From NCBI RefSeq assembly GCF_014197255.1, contig NZ_JACIFE010000001.1, forward strand, positions 62,001 through 126,000: a DNA stretch of 64,000 nucleotides, in the 5' to 3' direction. Positions 48,130 through 57,790 of the stretch are shown one piece after another; the first letter of the stretch is position 1; every line of letters begins with the position of its first letter. A program made the position numbers and the translations under genes. This DNA comes from Bartonella fuyuanensis (lineage in GTDB: Bacteria; Pseudomonadota; Alphaproteobacteria; Rhizobiales; Rhizobiaceae). Under the pieces are notes generated by a model. That model saw only the letters and a program-made list of their open reading frames with translations, was not told the origin of the DNA and ran no database searches.

Positions 48130-48370
48130 GATTTATAAATATAATTCATTATTTCTTCACATTGAATGAGCTATCCTTACACTGTAAGTTTTTTCCATTT
48201 CAAATTAGTTCATATTAGCTTGCAAATCATAAACGAGGTTGATGTCAAAGAAAAAATGATCAAGAAAGAAATAAAAAGGCCTTTTATAAATATTCCCAAG
48301 TGCATAAAGCTATCGCACAATATTAGAGTGACAAAGTATATAATAATCGCAACTTGCACTTCTTATTAAA
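48130..48370 (+). pseudogene. phage integrase remnant (5' part), copy 3
   Basis: The stretch from about 48270 to 48360 aligns base for base with 63167-63255: AGAAATAAAAAGGCCTTTTA against AGAAGTAAAAATACCTCTTA, then CCCAAGTGCATAAAGCTATC against TCAAGTACCAAAAGCTATCC, then an ACATTAG-like block. It also matches 24395-24440 (GCAAAGTATATAATGAATGC against ACAAAGTATATAATAATCGC). A 67-codon frame is open by chance. Only the integrase N-terminus is represented. Confidence 0.6.
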
Positions 48371-49404
48371 CGTAAAAATGATAACCCATACAGAATTCAT
48401 ACAAAACTCTATTGCAGTACCACATCATCTTTTTTATTCTTGACCAAGAATTATTAATGATCTCCATCAATCTAACTTTATGAAGATAACGCAAAAAATC
48501 CGTATAAAAAACACAAAGCTAGCTTATTGTCATTGCTTTGCTTAAATATCTAAACAATCCGAGAAATATTTCTTCAATCCAATGCTAATATGTTTTACCT
48601 TTTCTGGCATTGTTATACTTCTAAAGCCCATACTGTTTTCTGTTGCTTATCCATCAACATTCAATCTTAATGCAATAATAACAAAAAATTAAGATAATTT
48701 AACGCTTTCCTACATTAGCTTTTTTATATGAGATAGCAGAAAAAATATTGAATTATAAATTTAGTTTATTTATAAAATGGGAGATAAGCTAATTTCGCGA
48801 AAAAAAGAACCAGGGATAAAAACCTACTCTCGTCTTTACTATCATTTTTTTATTTGGTTTGACAACTTTCAAAAACATTTAATCTTTTAAAGAGTAGAGA
48901 TTGTGCATTACCACATCTTTTTCTTGCTTTTTAATAAAAACCGTATTCTTCAGGTAAAATAAAAGATCCAAAATTAAAATGTCATTCTATGTTGCACATT
49001 TACACACTCTTGTTTTAGAGTAACATCTTTCAATGTTTATCACATCGCTCCCATAATAACATTTATGAAGAATTAAAATCATCTGAACATTCCTTCTTTT
49101 ATGTTTAATAAAGGAATAAACTATAATATCATACCATCTTCTAGCTCCCCTCATACAGTAATTCTCGACATTTAAGAATATCTAAAAAAGCCATTTTTAT
49201 TCTTTTCTCTATAAGTTTTATCGACACGCTATCTCGTCTTATAATGTACACACATATAATTTTAGTCGATTTACTAGAAACAGAAAAGAATCTCACAATC
49301 TTCGAAGATTTTATTTAAGTTCCAAAAAATAAACGATACAAATCAATATATTAACATCTTAAAATGTGAAAAACAAAACTACAAAATAAAATGTGATCTA
49401 TATT

Positions 49405-49480
49405 CTTTAAAGATCTTAATCTAGATGCTTTTGAAAGTCATACAGCAAAATAACAAAAACGATAAAAATGGGTGCATAAT
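49405..49480 (+). pseudogene. isolated internal integrase fragment
   Basis: AAAGATCTTAATCTAGATGC followed by TTTTGAAAGTCATACAGC matches 24650-24684 (AAAGATATTGCTTTAGATGC then CTTTGAAAGTCATAAAGC), which encodes the D-A-F-E-S-H-K-A segment of the integrase. The following AAAAACGATAAAAATGGGTG also fits the next segment. No flanking integrase sequence is contiguous. Confidence 0.6.
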
Positions 49481-49694
49481 AAGTTTACACTATTCTACAG
49501 GAAATTTTTATATCATACTCGAAACACCATCATAAAAGAGGAACAATAAACACTGATAGATATTCCTTTAAAACAAGAATGTGCATTTACAAAAAACATT
49601 TGCTTGTCTTTAAAATGCATCTCTCTTAAAAAGAAATATTGATCATAACAGTGTATATTCAAGAATTTACGAAGATAAACAACAACTTAATTTT

Positions 49695-49805
49695 CTCTAC
49701 CTCCTTTAAAGAATAAAGATTCTTAACCAATGTTGATCTGTCAACAATAACCCATCAACATCCCTGTTTCTCTGGATTCAATCCCTCTTCAGCACCACCA
49801 CATAA
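49695..49805. repeat. dispersed intergenic repeat, family A, copy 5
   Basis: TAAAGAATAAAGATTCTTAA near 49708 resembles AAAAGAATAAAAATTCTCAT near 498 and is followed by GTTGATCTGTCAACAAT, resembling ATCGATCTGTAAACAAT near 25422. A C-rich end with CACCACCACA resembles the ends of copies 1 and 2. Non-coding. Confidence 0.45.
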
Positions 49806-49949
49806 GATTCTCCTGATCCATTGATGATATCTCACATACTCTAACAAAATACTTCATGTATAAAAATTTACATGATTTTCAAATTTTGAGAATATTACCC
49901 CAAGAAACAATAACGCTTTGTAGTACAAAGATAAAACGCAATATATAAA

Positions 49950-51695
49950 CTATAGATTGGAACAATGTTCTAATTTTCTATCAAACACTTTACGGATAAA
50001 ACGCCAACGAACTTTTTCCTGAAATGCAGGACGAAAATATAAAACAATTTGTTGTGTCCGCTGCGAACCTATTGATTCTGTAAAATCAATCGAATCTTCA
50101 AGATAAATCTCTGCATCAAATGAACTAAAATACCATATTTGCTCATCCTTCATGTTCTCGTTTTTTATGGCTAAACATACACGCCTGCCATCATAGTTAA
50201 CCTCAACTTGTGGATGAAGATGAAATCGAACAGCAACATAATCTTTTTCACTCTGCGCTCTCTTATGTCTTTTTCTCCCTTTATTAGGCCTAAAAAAACG
50301 ATCAAACCCCTCGATCACATCTCCATTTGTCGCCAAAACAAGACCACGCTCATGAATAAAATTAAAGGAACGCACATAACCATTATGGCTCGCAATAAAA
50401 CCGATCTTCTCTGAATCCTCTATACGACGCACTTGGACATCCGTTGGTCCATCAACCAAAAAAGAAGCTCCACTTTTATTTTTTTTATAAAAAACACCCA
50501 CTGAACAATCATTAAGCGTAGCTGTTGAATGAGCTGCAGTCACACGCCCTAAATGTCGATAATCTTCCCGCCCATCAGAATTAACACCGGTATTGATAAT
50601 AAAACGGCGCCCTTGCGAAGACATTTCAAAAGACAAACACCCTGAACAAGCCTGCTGTGCCACAGAGCGGGGTGGAAACTTTCCTGTATCTGCAAGCACG
50701 GTTGTTTGATTGGCTTTTAAGCGCTGAAATCCTGAATAACGAGCATAACTAAAAGGATGCCCTCCTGTTTCATCAAGCTCCAAAAGTGCGGATAACTGTT
50801 CCAATACAAGAGAACCAACTCCATTAAAATGCGCCAATGTTTGATCCTCATGAATAAAGAATCGCAAAGCTGGCAACATACGCTCAACAGAATCAACCAA
50901 AATACGTGGTGCTGTTTCACTGCTCCGCATAAAAAGATGACGTAAAGATAATAAATCTGATAACAAATTAAGCAAAATGATAGGACTACGGGAAATATGG
51001 CCGCCATCAACCAAGATCTGACGCGAAAGTTCTTCGATAAGCGTAGTTTGTACTTTTTTTTTCACTGTTGCAGAAACAGGCAAAGCAAGAGATGCGAAAG
51101 TCAACGCTACTGCTGCTTGTAAGCGTTGATCATTGTGCTCCATACTGCAAATTGTTACACGCAAATAACGAAATTGCAAACCAAGCGCACGCAAAAAGCG
51201 TTTTTCAAACCGCTCACTTGCCCCTTCTAACAACATTTTTGAATGACAAATCCACGAAATCAAACGCCGCGCCACGACAGGACCGCTCCAGGCAAGCCCT
51301 TTTACCTTCTTACCAGCCTGGTCAAGCCAATCTTCTAAAAGAGAGCGTGCATGTGCAGAAGCTAAATCACTTTCTGCCGCCTTCATATGGCACAACCAAT
51401 GAAAATCATGCAGAGCTGCTTCCCATTCAAGCGTTGGAGGAATCAATGAAAATGGCGAAACAGCACCAGAATGAACAATATGACTAGCAAAAGCAAAACG
51501 ACCATGATAAAACTCATGCGCCATCATCGGGTCAGCTGCATGCAAATCAATAGGATGTGCTAAAATTTTATGAGGACGAAACCCTGAAAATCGCCAACGA
51601 AACAATGGCCCAACCCATAAACGTCGCATGACTTGCTGCAACGTATCTATATAAGCTGCCAATTTCACTTGAGGAACTTTCACCGCAACTACCAA
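49950..51695 (-). CDS. heparinase II/III-family protein
   Basis: A 581-residue protein of the heparinase II/III-like family found in Rhizobiales. The N-terminal alpha-helical part (residues about 60-330) includes W-L-D-Q-A-G-K and S-W-I-C-H-S-K. The C-terminal beta domain has G-F-Q-R-L near 347, G-R-E-D-Y-R-H-L-G-R-V-T-A-A-H-S-T-A-T-L near 397 and H-N-G-Y-V-R near 460. There is no signal peptide. The substrate is unknown; a glycan or cell-envelope polysaccharide is a guess from the family name. It follows rsmB by 64 bases on the same strand. The htpX-rsmB-heparinase order is common in this group, with purH often nearby. Confidence 0.83.
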   Translation of the reverse strand: MVVAVKVPQVKLAAYIDTLQQVMRRLWVGPLFRWRFSGFRPHKILAHPIDLHAADPMMAHEFYHGRFAFASHIVHSGAVSPFSLIPPTLEWEAALHDFHWLCHMKAAESDLASAHARSLLEDWLDQAGKKVKGLAWSGPVVARRLISWICHSKMLLEGASERFEKRFLRALGLQFRYLRVTICSMEHNDQRLQAAVALTFASLALPVSATVKKKVQTTLIEELSRQILVDGGHISRSPIILLNLLSDLLSLRHLFMRSSETAPRILVDSVERMLPALRFFIHEDQTLAHFNGVGSLVLEQLSALLELDETGGHPFSYARYSGFQRLKANQTTVLADTGKFPPRSVAQQACSGCLSFEMSSQGRRFIINTGVNSDGREDYRHLGRVTAAHSTATLNDCSVGVFYKKNKSGASFLVDGPTDVQVRRIEDSEKIGFIASHNGYVRSFNFIHERGLVLATNGDVIEGFDRFFRPNKGRKRHKRAQSEKDYVAVRFHLHPQVEVNYDGRRVCLAIKNENMKDEQIWYFSSFDAEIYLEDSIDFTESIGSQRTQQIVLYFRPAFQEKVRWRFIRKVFDRKLEHCSNL

Positions 51696-51759
51696 AATTC
51701 CATCTCCATTTATGCTGAATCAAATATAATTTCGATCATTTTTGTAAATGAAGCGTTAA

Positions 51760-53181
51760 TTAAGCAACTTTTCGTAATCGCGCAGCGAAAAAACCATCCA
51801 TTCCTAGAAATGCGGTTTTCTCAGCATCAAAATTTCTATGACAAAAATCCACCGGCGTTGTACGCAACACCCCTTCATAAAGCAAGTGTGCCAATGCTCC
51901 CATTTCCTCTGGATAAATAGGTTCTAAAACAATGTTATTGTGTGTCGATAAAATTTTTTCAATAAGATCTTCACCTTCTTCTCTTGCCAACGAACAGTTT
52001 GAAAAAATAATACGCCCCCCCTCCTTTACCAAAGCAATTGCTGCAACAAGCAAATCATATTGCAACGCCGCTAACTTGATGATATCATTCTTTGACTTTG
52101 TCCATAAAATATCTGGATGGCGGCGGATTATTCCTGTAGAAGAACAAGGAGCATCAAGAAGGGCTGCATCAAAAAGCTGTGTGGGATGGAAATTTCTTAC
52201 ATCGCCATGCCAAGTATGAACTGAAAACTGAAGCCGTTCCATATTTTCTTTTAAACGCTTTAAACGGTTAGCAGACAGCTCAATTGCTGTCACCTGCGCC
52301 CCTTGCAAAACCAATTGTGCTGTTTTCCCTCCAGGACTCGCACAAAGATCAGCGACATTTTTACCCCGAATCTCTCCTAGTAAACGAGCAGGAAGTGCTG
52401 CGGCAAAATCTTGAACCCACCAAATCCCTTCATGATAACCTGGCAAATCAGCAATAGAACACTCCAAACGATTCAATCGAACAGAACCATTGGGCAACAC
52501 CACACCGCCAAGTCTTTCAGCCCATCCAACACTGTCAGATTTTACTGTCAAATCAAGAGGGGGTTCTACACTTTGAATTGCTATAATCTGATGTGCCTTT
52601 TCTATTCCATAAGTTGACACTAAAAGCTGTCCAAACCACGCTGGAACATCTTCAATGGTAAAAACTTGTTGACGTAAAATCGCTGCTTCCCGCACAATAT
52701 TGCGCAAAAGAGCATTCACTACCCCAGAAAAACGATACATACGAGGATCAAATTTCGCCACACGTACAGCTAAATCGACAACTGCATGATCAGGAATATC
52801 AAGATAAAGAATTTGCGCAATACTAATATGCAAAAGATGCTGAAGTGAAAGTGCTTGTGACGGCAAAGGACGGACCAAAAAACGTGAGAGAACTGCTGTA
52901 ATTTGCCCTCGATGACGCAACGCCACTAGCAAAATAGCCCGACATAATAAACGATCTCGTTGAGAAAGCTTTAAATATTGCGGATGTCCATGTTCATTAT
53001 CTGTTAAACTAGTAAGAGGCGTACACTTATCAAGTATAGCGCCTAAAAGACGCACACACACTTGCCGAACAGCTAATCCTGGAACATTTTTCTCAAACAC
53101 ATACCCCACTTTTTTGTGTTTCAAAACAACACCTTTATATTGGTGCTTTGGCGGACAATGTTTTATCAAGAGCTCCCTCAC
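51760..53181 (-). CDS. rsmB: 16S rRNA (cytosine-967-C5)-methyltransferase RsmB-like
   Basis: A 473-residue RNA m5C methyltransferase. The N-terminal NusB-like domain covers residues about 35-180. The catalytic domain has V-A-D-L-C-A-S-P-G-G-K-T near 280, D-A-A-L-L-D-A-P-C-S-S-T-G near 345 with one catalytic cysteine, and S-N-C-S-L-A-R-E-E-G-E near 410 with the other. The frame begins with a GTG at 53181, five bases after the htpX stop; a TTG four codons in is also possible, so the exact start is uncertain. Confidence 0.92.
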   Translation of the reverse strand: MRELLIKHCPPKHQYKGVVLKHKKVGYVFEKNVPGLAVRQVCVRLLGAILDKCTPLTSLTDNEHGHPQYLKLSQRDRLLCRAILLVALRHRGQITAVLSRFLVRPLPSQALSLQHLLHISIAQILYLDIPDHAVVDLAVRVAKFDPRMYRFSGVVNALLRNIVREAAILRQQVFTIEDVPAWFGQLLVSTYGIEKAHQIIAIQSVEPPLDLTVKSDSVGWAERLGGVVLPNGSVRLNRLECSIADLPGYHEGIWWVQDFAAALPARLLGEIRGKNVADLCASPGGKTAQLVLQGAQVTAIELSANRLKRLKENMERLQFSVHTWHGDVRNFHPTQLFDAALLDAPCSSTGIIRRHPDILWTKSKNDIIKLAALQYDLLVAAIALVKEGGRIIFSNCSLAREEGEDLIEKILSTHNNIVLEPIYPEEMGALAHLLYEGVLRTTPVDFCHRNFDAEKTAFLGMDGFFAARLRKVA

Positions 53182-53186
53182 TAACT

Positions 53187-54233
53187 CTATGAATGAGATT
53201 TTTTTGAATTTTCATAACGCAGCCAAGAAGGACGTTTTGTAACACGCTGAAAGGTATTATTTTTCTGCTCATCCGATGTATAAATCTGACCAGGATGAAA
53301 ATCTCCACTGCTCATCGCGTTGTTTTTTTCATGTATATTGCCTTCTTTATTCCATCCCACACTTTTTGCAAGAATCCCTTTCATTTCTTCTGCCTGCCGA
53401 TAAAGAGCAGCAATCCGATTTTCAGTTGCTGGATGCGTCGAAAAAAGACTATCTGCTCCTTCACCGCTCAGAGGATTAATAATAAACAGATGTGCAGTTG
53501 CTGGATTATGCTCTGCTTCTTCATTATATACCCCATACGCCCCATCAGCAATTTTACGCAATGCTGAAGCCAACCATAAAGGATTACCACATATTTCAGC
53601 TCCCCTCCGATCCGCAGCATATTCACGCGTACGACTAATCGCCATTTGCACCAGCATCGCTGCAAAAGGTGCTACAAGCAACGCAAGAAATCCTCCAATT
53701 GCTCCAGCACTATTAGAATCTTCTGAAGAGTTGCGCTGCCCTCCCATAAAAAAAGCAAAATTACCAAGCATTGAAATTGCTCCTGCAATTGTTGCGGTTA
53801 GAGTCATTGTTAATGTATCACGATGCTCAATATGTGCGAGCTCATGAGCCATAACTCCAGCAATCTCCTCAGCACTTAAACGCTCTAATAATCCAGTACT
53901 TGCAGCAACAGCTGCATTTTGTGGATTACGTCCTGTTGCAAAAGCATTTGGCTGAGCATTGTCAATAACATAAACTTTTGGTTGAGGAAGAGAAGCCTTT
54001 TGTGCTAAATCGCTCACAATCTTATAATAAACTGGTGCTGAACGTTGATCAACTTCACGCGCCCCATACATGCGTAAAACGATTTTATCTGAATTCCAAT
54101 AAGAAAAAAAGTTTAAACCACTTGCCATTAAAAGAGCAATAGCCATGCCACTACCCCCTCCAACAAGATAACCTACCCCCATAAAGAGAGCAGTTAAAAA
54201 AGCCAAAAGCATAGTTGTACGCATTATATTCAT
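53187..54233 (-). CDS. htpX: membrane-bound zinc protease HtpX
   Basis: A 348-residue inner-membrane M48 metalloprotease that degrades misfolded membrane proteins. Two N-terminal helices (about residues 5-45) are followed by the zinc motif A-H-E-L-A-H-I-E-H near 145, two more helices near 160-180 and 195-215, and the third zinc ligand in E-Y-A-A-D-R-R-G-A near 225. The frame is open to 54356, but ATG 54233 has GGAG upstream and starts with the usual M-N-I-M-R-T. The C-terminal 40 residues are polar and variable. It leads rsmB in the same operon. Confidence 0.94.
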   Translation of the reverse strand: MNIMRTTMLLAFLTALFMGVGYLVGGGSGMAIALLMASGLNFFSYWNSDKIVLRMYGAREVDQRSAPVYYKIVSDLAQKASLPQPKVYVIDNAQPNAFATGRNPQNAAVAASTGLLERLSAEEIAGVMAHELAHIEHRDTLTMTLTATIAGAISMLGNFAFFMGGQRNSSEDSNSAGAIGGFLALLVAPFAAMLVQMAISRTREYAADRRGAEICGNPLWLASALRKIADGAYGVYNEEAEHNPATAHLFIINPLSGEGADSLFSTHPATENRIAALYRQAEEMKGILAKSVGWNKEGNIHEKNNAMSSGDFHPGQIYTSDEQKNNTFQRVTKRPSWLRYENSKKSHS

Positions 54234-54316
54234 TACTAAAAAAACTCCACGATAAAATACTATCAATCTTATATGATGGGGTTTTCTTTTTTCTTCTTCA
54301 ATGGCATAGATATAAA

Positions 54317-54532
54317 ATGAATAAAAAAGATGAAAAAACCAGCAAAAAAAATGCAACTGCCGTTAAACAGCAATCCCTTTCTCCAGCCGCACAACGTGCC
54401 CTCCAAGAAGCCGAAGAAAGGAGAAAAAGCGAAACAAAAAAAGAGCACCCTTTAGAAAATGGTGGACGCGGCGGAAAAGACCCTTCCCGCTATGGAGATT
54501 GGGAAATTAAAGGCCGCGCTATTGACTTTTAA
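54317..54532 (+). CDS. SDHAF4-like (DUF1674) succinate dehydrogenase assembly factor
   Basis: A 71-residue protein with the DUF1674 signature at its end: [21 protein letters not shown]. The eukaryotic member, SDHAF4, binds flavinated SdhA and protects it during complex II assembly; bacterial members are less studied. The first 45 residues are charged and probably flexible. I chose ATG 54317 over the open frame from 54215, whose extra residues overlap htpX antisense and are not family-like. The sdh operon lies in the same window at 26.8-30.2 kb but is not adjacent. Confidence 0.85.
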   Translation: MNKKDEKTSKKNATAVKQQSLSPAAQRALQEAEERRKSETKKEHPLENGGRGGKDPSRYGDWEIKGRAIDF

Positions 54533-54664
54533 AATTCAACTTTTAAAGACCCAATGCTGTTTTAGAACACTTTTTGAAAGAAGGTCCCATTTTTAACAAA
54601 CAAAAGGGATAACATTTACTCTTCTAAAACTTTTAAAGGTGCGTTGATTAAACAATCGTGCTTT

Positions 54665-55039
54665 TTATGCTGAAGCAGATTCTGTTTCAGCCGCTGCCAT
54701 AGCTTCTTCTGCCGCTTGCTTTGCTGCTGCTATACGTTCTTGTGCTTTTTTACCTGGTTCACCTTTATGTGGATTATTTCGGATAGGACGTTTTTTTAAG
54801 CCAACTGCATCTAAGAACCGTAAAACGCGATCTGTCGGTTGAGCTCCTTGTCCAAGCCAATACTGGATACGTTCTTCATTAAGTTTTACCCTTGGTCTAT
54901 CTTTAGGCAACATTGGATCCCAGGCACCAACACGTTCAAGGAATCGCCCATCGCGCGGACTACGAACATCTGCAACGACTATATGATAGTAAGGACGTTT
55001 TTTTGAACCTCCACGGGACAAACGAATTTTTAATGCCAT
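54665..55039 (-). CDS. rpsP: 30S ribosomal protein S16
   Basis: A 124-residue ribosomal protein: [11 protein letters not shown] near the start, [12 protein letters not shown] near residue 13, D-G-R-F-L-E-R-V-G near 30 and Q-P-T-D-R-V near 67. An alanine- and glutamate-rich tail of about 40 residues is typical of alphaproteobacteria. It follows the chorismate mutase gene. rimM, its usual next neighbour, is not downstream. Confidence 0.97.
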   Translation of the reverse strand: MALKIRLSRGGSKKRPYYHIVVADVRSPRDGRFLERVGAWDPMLPKDRPRVKLNEERIQYWLGQGAQPTDRVLRFLDAVGLKKRPIRNNPHKGEPGKKAQERIAAAKQAAEEAMAAAETESASA

Positions 55040-55072
55040 ATTTTATCTCCTATTGTCAGCTCTGGCTTTCGT

Positions 55073-55387
55073 TTAAATTGATTTTTTTGTTTTTTGCTCT
55101 TCAGCAATAACCTCATGATGACGCATAACTTCTTTAAGAATAAATTTCAAAAATCTTTCAGCAAAATCAGGATCAAGATGACTATCCATAGCCAATTGTC
55201 GCAAACGGGCTACCTGATGTTGCTCCCGCAGAGGATCCACTTTAGGCAAATCATAACGTGCTTTTAAGTGCCCAACAGCTTTCGTACAACGAAAACGCTC
55301 TGCTAAAACATGAACCAAGGTTGCATCAAAATTATCAATAGATGCTCGTAAATGTGCCAATTCATTCAATACTGTTTCCTGCATCAT
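55073..55387 (-). CDS. AroQ-type chorismate mutase
   Basis: A 104-residue all-helical enzyme that converts chorismate to prephenate. The pattern L-A-H-L-R-A-S-I-D-N-F-D near the start, L-A-E-R-F-R-C-T-K-A-V-G near residue 30, K-V-D-P-L-R-E-Q near 48 and F-L-K-F-I-L-K-E-V-M-R-H-H near 83 fits the family's two arginines, lysine and C-terminal helix. No export signal. It lies between ffh and rpsP, a common Rhizobiales order. Confidence 0.9.
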   Translation of the reverse strand: MMQETVLNELAHLRASIDNFDATLVHVLAERFRCTKAVGHLKARYDLPKVDPLREQHQVARLRQLAMDSHLDPDFAERFLKFILKEVMRHHEVIAEEQKTKKSI

Positions 55388-55408
55388 ATTCCTGCTCCTC
55401 TTTGCATT

Positions 55409-56980
55409 TTATTTTTTCTTAGAATGCTGAGGATTTTTTCCCCCATCGGCAATTCCATTGAAAAGAGTAGGAAATGTAGATCCATGTTTCGGAAGTCCGG
55501 GTAAGAATCTCCCTCCATTACCGTTCTCGATCTGCTTTTGAAGTGCTGAAAATTGCTTCGGATCCAATCCAGATAAATTAGGCATAGCCGAAGAATCTCC
55601 ACTCAAATTTTCCCTACTTCCAAATCCCATTTTGGTACCAATCCCTCCCAACATTTTTTCCATTAAACCACTTTTGCCTTTACCACCCATAGCTTTCATC
55701 ATATCGGCCATTTGGCGATACATCTTCAAAAGTTTATTAATATCAGCCGCTGTTGTACCAGATCCCTTAGCAATTCGTTGTTTTCGGCTATGTTTTAAAA
55801 GCTCTGGATTCGCCCTCTCTCGAGGTGTCATAGATGAAATAATAGCTAATTGACGATTAAACAACCGATCATCAAGACCAGCAGCAGCAATCTGCTCTTT
55901 GACCTTCCCCAAGCCTGGCAACATGCCCATAATACCGCCCATTCCACCAAGTTTTTTCATCTTCTGCAGCTGTTCAGCAAGATCATTCAGATCAAATTTT
56001 CCAGTTTGCATTTTTTTCGCAAAAGCAGCGGCTTTCTCATGATCCATTGTTTCAGCAGCTTTTTCAACCAAAGAAACAATATCCCCCATTCCAAGAATAC
56101 GATCAGCAATACGACTGGGATGAAACTCTTCCAAAGCGTCTATTTTTTCACCAGTTCCAATTGCTTTAATTGGCTTACCTGTAACAGCCCGCATGGAAAG
56201 AGCAGCCCCACCACGCCCATCACTATCCATACGTGTTAAAATAATCCCTGTAATTCCTACACGCTCATCAAAAGAACGGGCGAGATGAACAGCATCTTGC
56301 CCCATCAAACTATCAGCCACCAACATAATCTCATAAGGAAGGGTACACGCTTTAATTTCAGCCAATTCAAGCATCAAGGTTTCATCAATATGATTACGTC
56401 CTGCTGTGTCAAGAAGAAGCACATCATAACCACCCAATTTAGCAGCTTGGACGCCACGTTTTGCAATATCAATGGGCAGTTGTTCAGCCATAATAGGCAA
56501 ACTTGCAAGTTTCGCCCGCTCTCCCAATTGGCGCAATTGCTCCTGTGCAGCAGGACGACGTGTATCTAATGATGCCATGAGAACTTTTTTATTGTGCTTA
56601 TCAGTTAAACGTTTTGCAAGCTTTACCGTTGTAGTTGTTTTTCCGGAACCTTGCAAACCTATCATCATGATAACAACTGGAGCTGGTGCATTCAAATCAC
56701 TCAGAACGCTTTCATTTCCAAGAATATGAATCAATTCATCATGAACAATTTTAACCACCATTTGACCAGGTTTAATTGATTTAACAACTTCAGTTCCAAC
56801 AGCTTTTTCACGAACCCTATCAGTAAAAGAACGGACCACATCAAGAGCAACATCAGCTTCCAATAAAGCGCGACGAATTTCGCGCAGAGCCTCTGCAACA
56901 ACCTGATCTGACAAAGCACCACGTCCTGTCAAATGAGACAGGATAGAACCAAGACGCTCTTGCAAAGATTCAAACATCAT
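55409..56980 (-). CDS. ffh: signal recognition particle protein Ffh
   Basis: This 523-residue GTPase binds signal sequences on ribosomes and delivers them to FtsY. The N domain covers residues 1-95. The G domain has G-L-Q-G-S-G-K-T-T near 110, D-T-R-R-P-A-A near 140, L-L-D-T-A-G-R near 193 and T-R-M-D near 251. The methionine-rich M domain has M-L-P-G-L-G-K near 360 and the R-x-R-I-A-K-G-S-G RNA-binding motif near 404. A glycine-rich C-terminal tail is longer than in E. coli. A structured stretch lies just upstream of its start. Confidence 0.97.
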   Translation of the reverse strand: MMFESLQERLGSILSHLTGRGALSDQVVAEALREIRRALLEADVALDVVRSFTDRVREKAVGTEVVKSIKPGQMVVKIVHDELIHILGNESVLSDLNAPAPVVIMMIGLQGSGKTTTTVKLAKRLTDKHNKKVLMASLDTRRPAAQEQLRQLGERAKLASLPIMAEQLPIDIAKRGVQAAKLGGYDVLLLDTAGRNHIDETLMLELAEIKACTLPYEIMLVADSLMGQDAVHLARSFDERVGITGIILTRMDSDGRGGAALSMRAVTGKPIKAIGTGEKIDALEEFHPSRIADRILGMGDIVSLVEKAAETMDHEKAAAFAKKMQTGKFDLNDLAEQLQKMKKLGGMGGIMGMLPGLGKVKEQIAAAGLDDRLFNRQLAIISSMTPRERANPELLKHSRKQRIAKGSGTTAADINKLLKMYRQMADMMKAMGGKGKSGLMEKMLGGIGTKMGFGSRENLSGDSSAMPNLSGLDPKQFSALQKQIENGNGGRFLPGLPKHGSTFPTLFNGIADGGKNPQHSKKK

Positions 56981-57009
56981 TTACCTCATTGCTGCATAAC
57001 AAACAAACC

Positions 57010-57098
57010 AAAGTAGCATCCGAGAACGCGTCGCGCCGTCGGATGTTGACCTCTGAGATCTCTTTATACCCTTAAACCGGGGTCTCAGTCGGTGGCTC
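57010..57098 (-). promoter_or_regulatory. structured leader upstream of ffh
   Basis: Two hairpins lie in the 120 bases before the ffh start. The stronger pairs CATCCGA (57017-57023) with TCGGATG (57039-57045) around a G+C-rich 15-base loop. The second pairs CTGAGA (57053-57058) with TCTCAG (57083-57088). The G+C content stands out from the AT-rich surroundings, which is how structured RNAs appear in this genome type. It could be a cis-regulatory leader or a small RNA. It lacks the GGAAGCA-type loop of the SRP RNA. Confidence 0.55.
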
Positions 57099-57210
57099 CA
57101 AGTTAATTTTGTCACTGAAAGCTCGCTCCTTCAAACAATAAAACCCCACCTTTGTCAAGATTTATCATAAAATGTCTTTTTATACGAAGAAATAAAAACA
57201 GCAAATACTA

Positions 57211-57790
57211 CGCTTTAAAACTTTCAACTTTAACACACATAAAATAACTTGTTTCCTGTTCCATACTCCATAATTTTCCGTTAAAGATATCAAACCAAAC
57301 TCCATGCAATATTAAAAAACCTTGATTCTTACGAAATTTTATCCACGGAAACGTCTCTATGAATGGCGAATAGAAAGCTGCCCTAATCCCATCTTTTTTT
57401 CCTGCCAAAACAGCGACTTATTATTTAAAACGATCTCTGCTGCTAGCGCTAAAAGATTTATCCATTGTCCAATAAAATCATTTTCTTATAAAGTATTACA
57501 CGCCTCCTTAAGAGCAGTACACACTCCCCCCACAATAAGCATAATCAAAAAATATTTGTTATCAGAAATAAAGAAATAACCACATTTGCCAGGTTGCTCA
57601 AGGTAAAAATTTCTCCTGGTTTAGCATTAAAAATCATTTTTAGTATTGCACGCGAATCACAACCAAGTAAGGACCAAAACTTCAGATTTCCACTCCTCAA
57701 TTACCAATTAATGGACTGTTTTATCTGAAACCTGATTATTTATAAAATTTTGGTAACCACTTAAAAATCTTTCCGATAAACGCGTCATTT
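57211..57790 (-). pseudogene. decayed beta-class carbonic anhydrase
   Basis: Reading the minus strand from about 57785, carbonic anhydrase segments appear in order: R-L-S-E-R-F-L-S-G-Y-Q-N-F at the start; a zinc-site C-D-S-R-A trace near 57665; N-A-K-P-G-E-I-F-T-L-S-N-L-A-N-V near 57620; G-V-C-T-A-L-K-E-A near 57520; D-F-I-G-Q-W-I-N-L-L-A-L-A-A-E near 57470; and F-P-W-I, then L-H-G-V-W-F-D-I-F-N-G-K-L-W near 57270 before the stop at 57208. Shifts and stops break it in several places, and the histidine/cysteine zinc segment in the middle is deleted. The ancestral gene presumably interconverted carbon dioxide and bicarbonate. Confidence 0.82.

Larger units (their letters stand above)
47501..49949. 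other. 2.4-kb gap between purH and the heparinase-like gene
   Basis: The flanking genes converge on this gap. It contains an integrase remnant near 48130-48370, an isolated internal integrase fragment near 49405-49480 and a family A repeat near 49695-49805. No intact gene or clear terminator is visible, and the remainder is AT-rich with many stops on both strands. Confidence 0.5.

Noticed and set aside
48166-48369. 67-codon open frame as a small gene
   Set aside because: The DNA aligns with the integrase remnant at 63167-63255; the frame is open by chance.
57010-57098. SRP (4.5S) RNA gene
   Set aside because: The stretch is structured and next to ffh, but lacks the conserved GGAAGCA-type loop and the long single hairpin.
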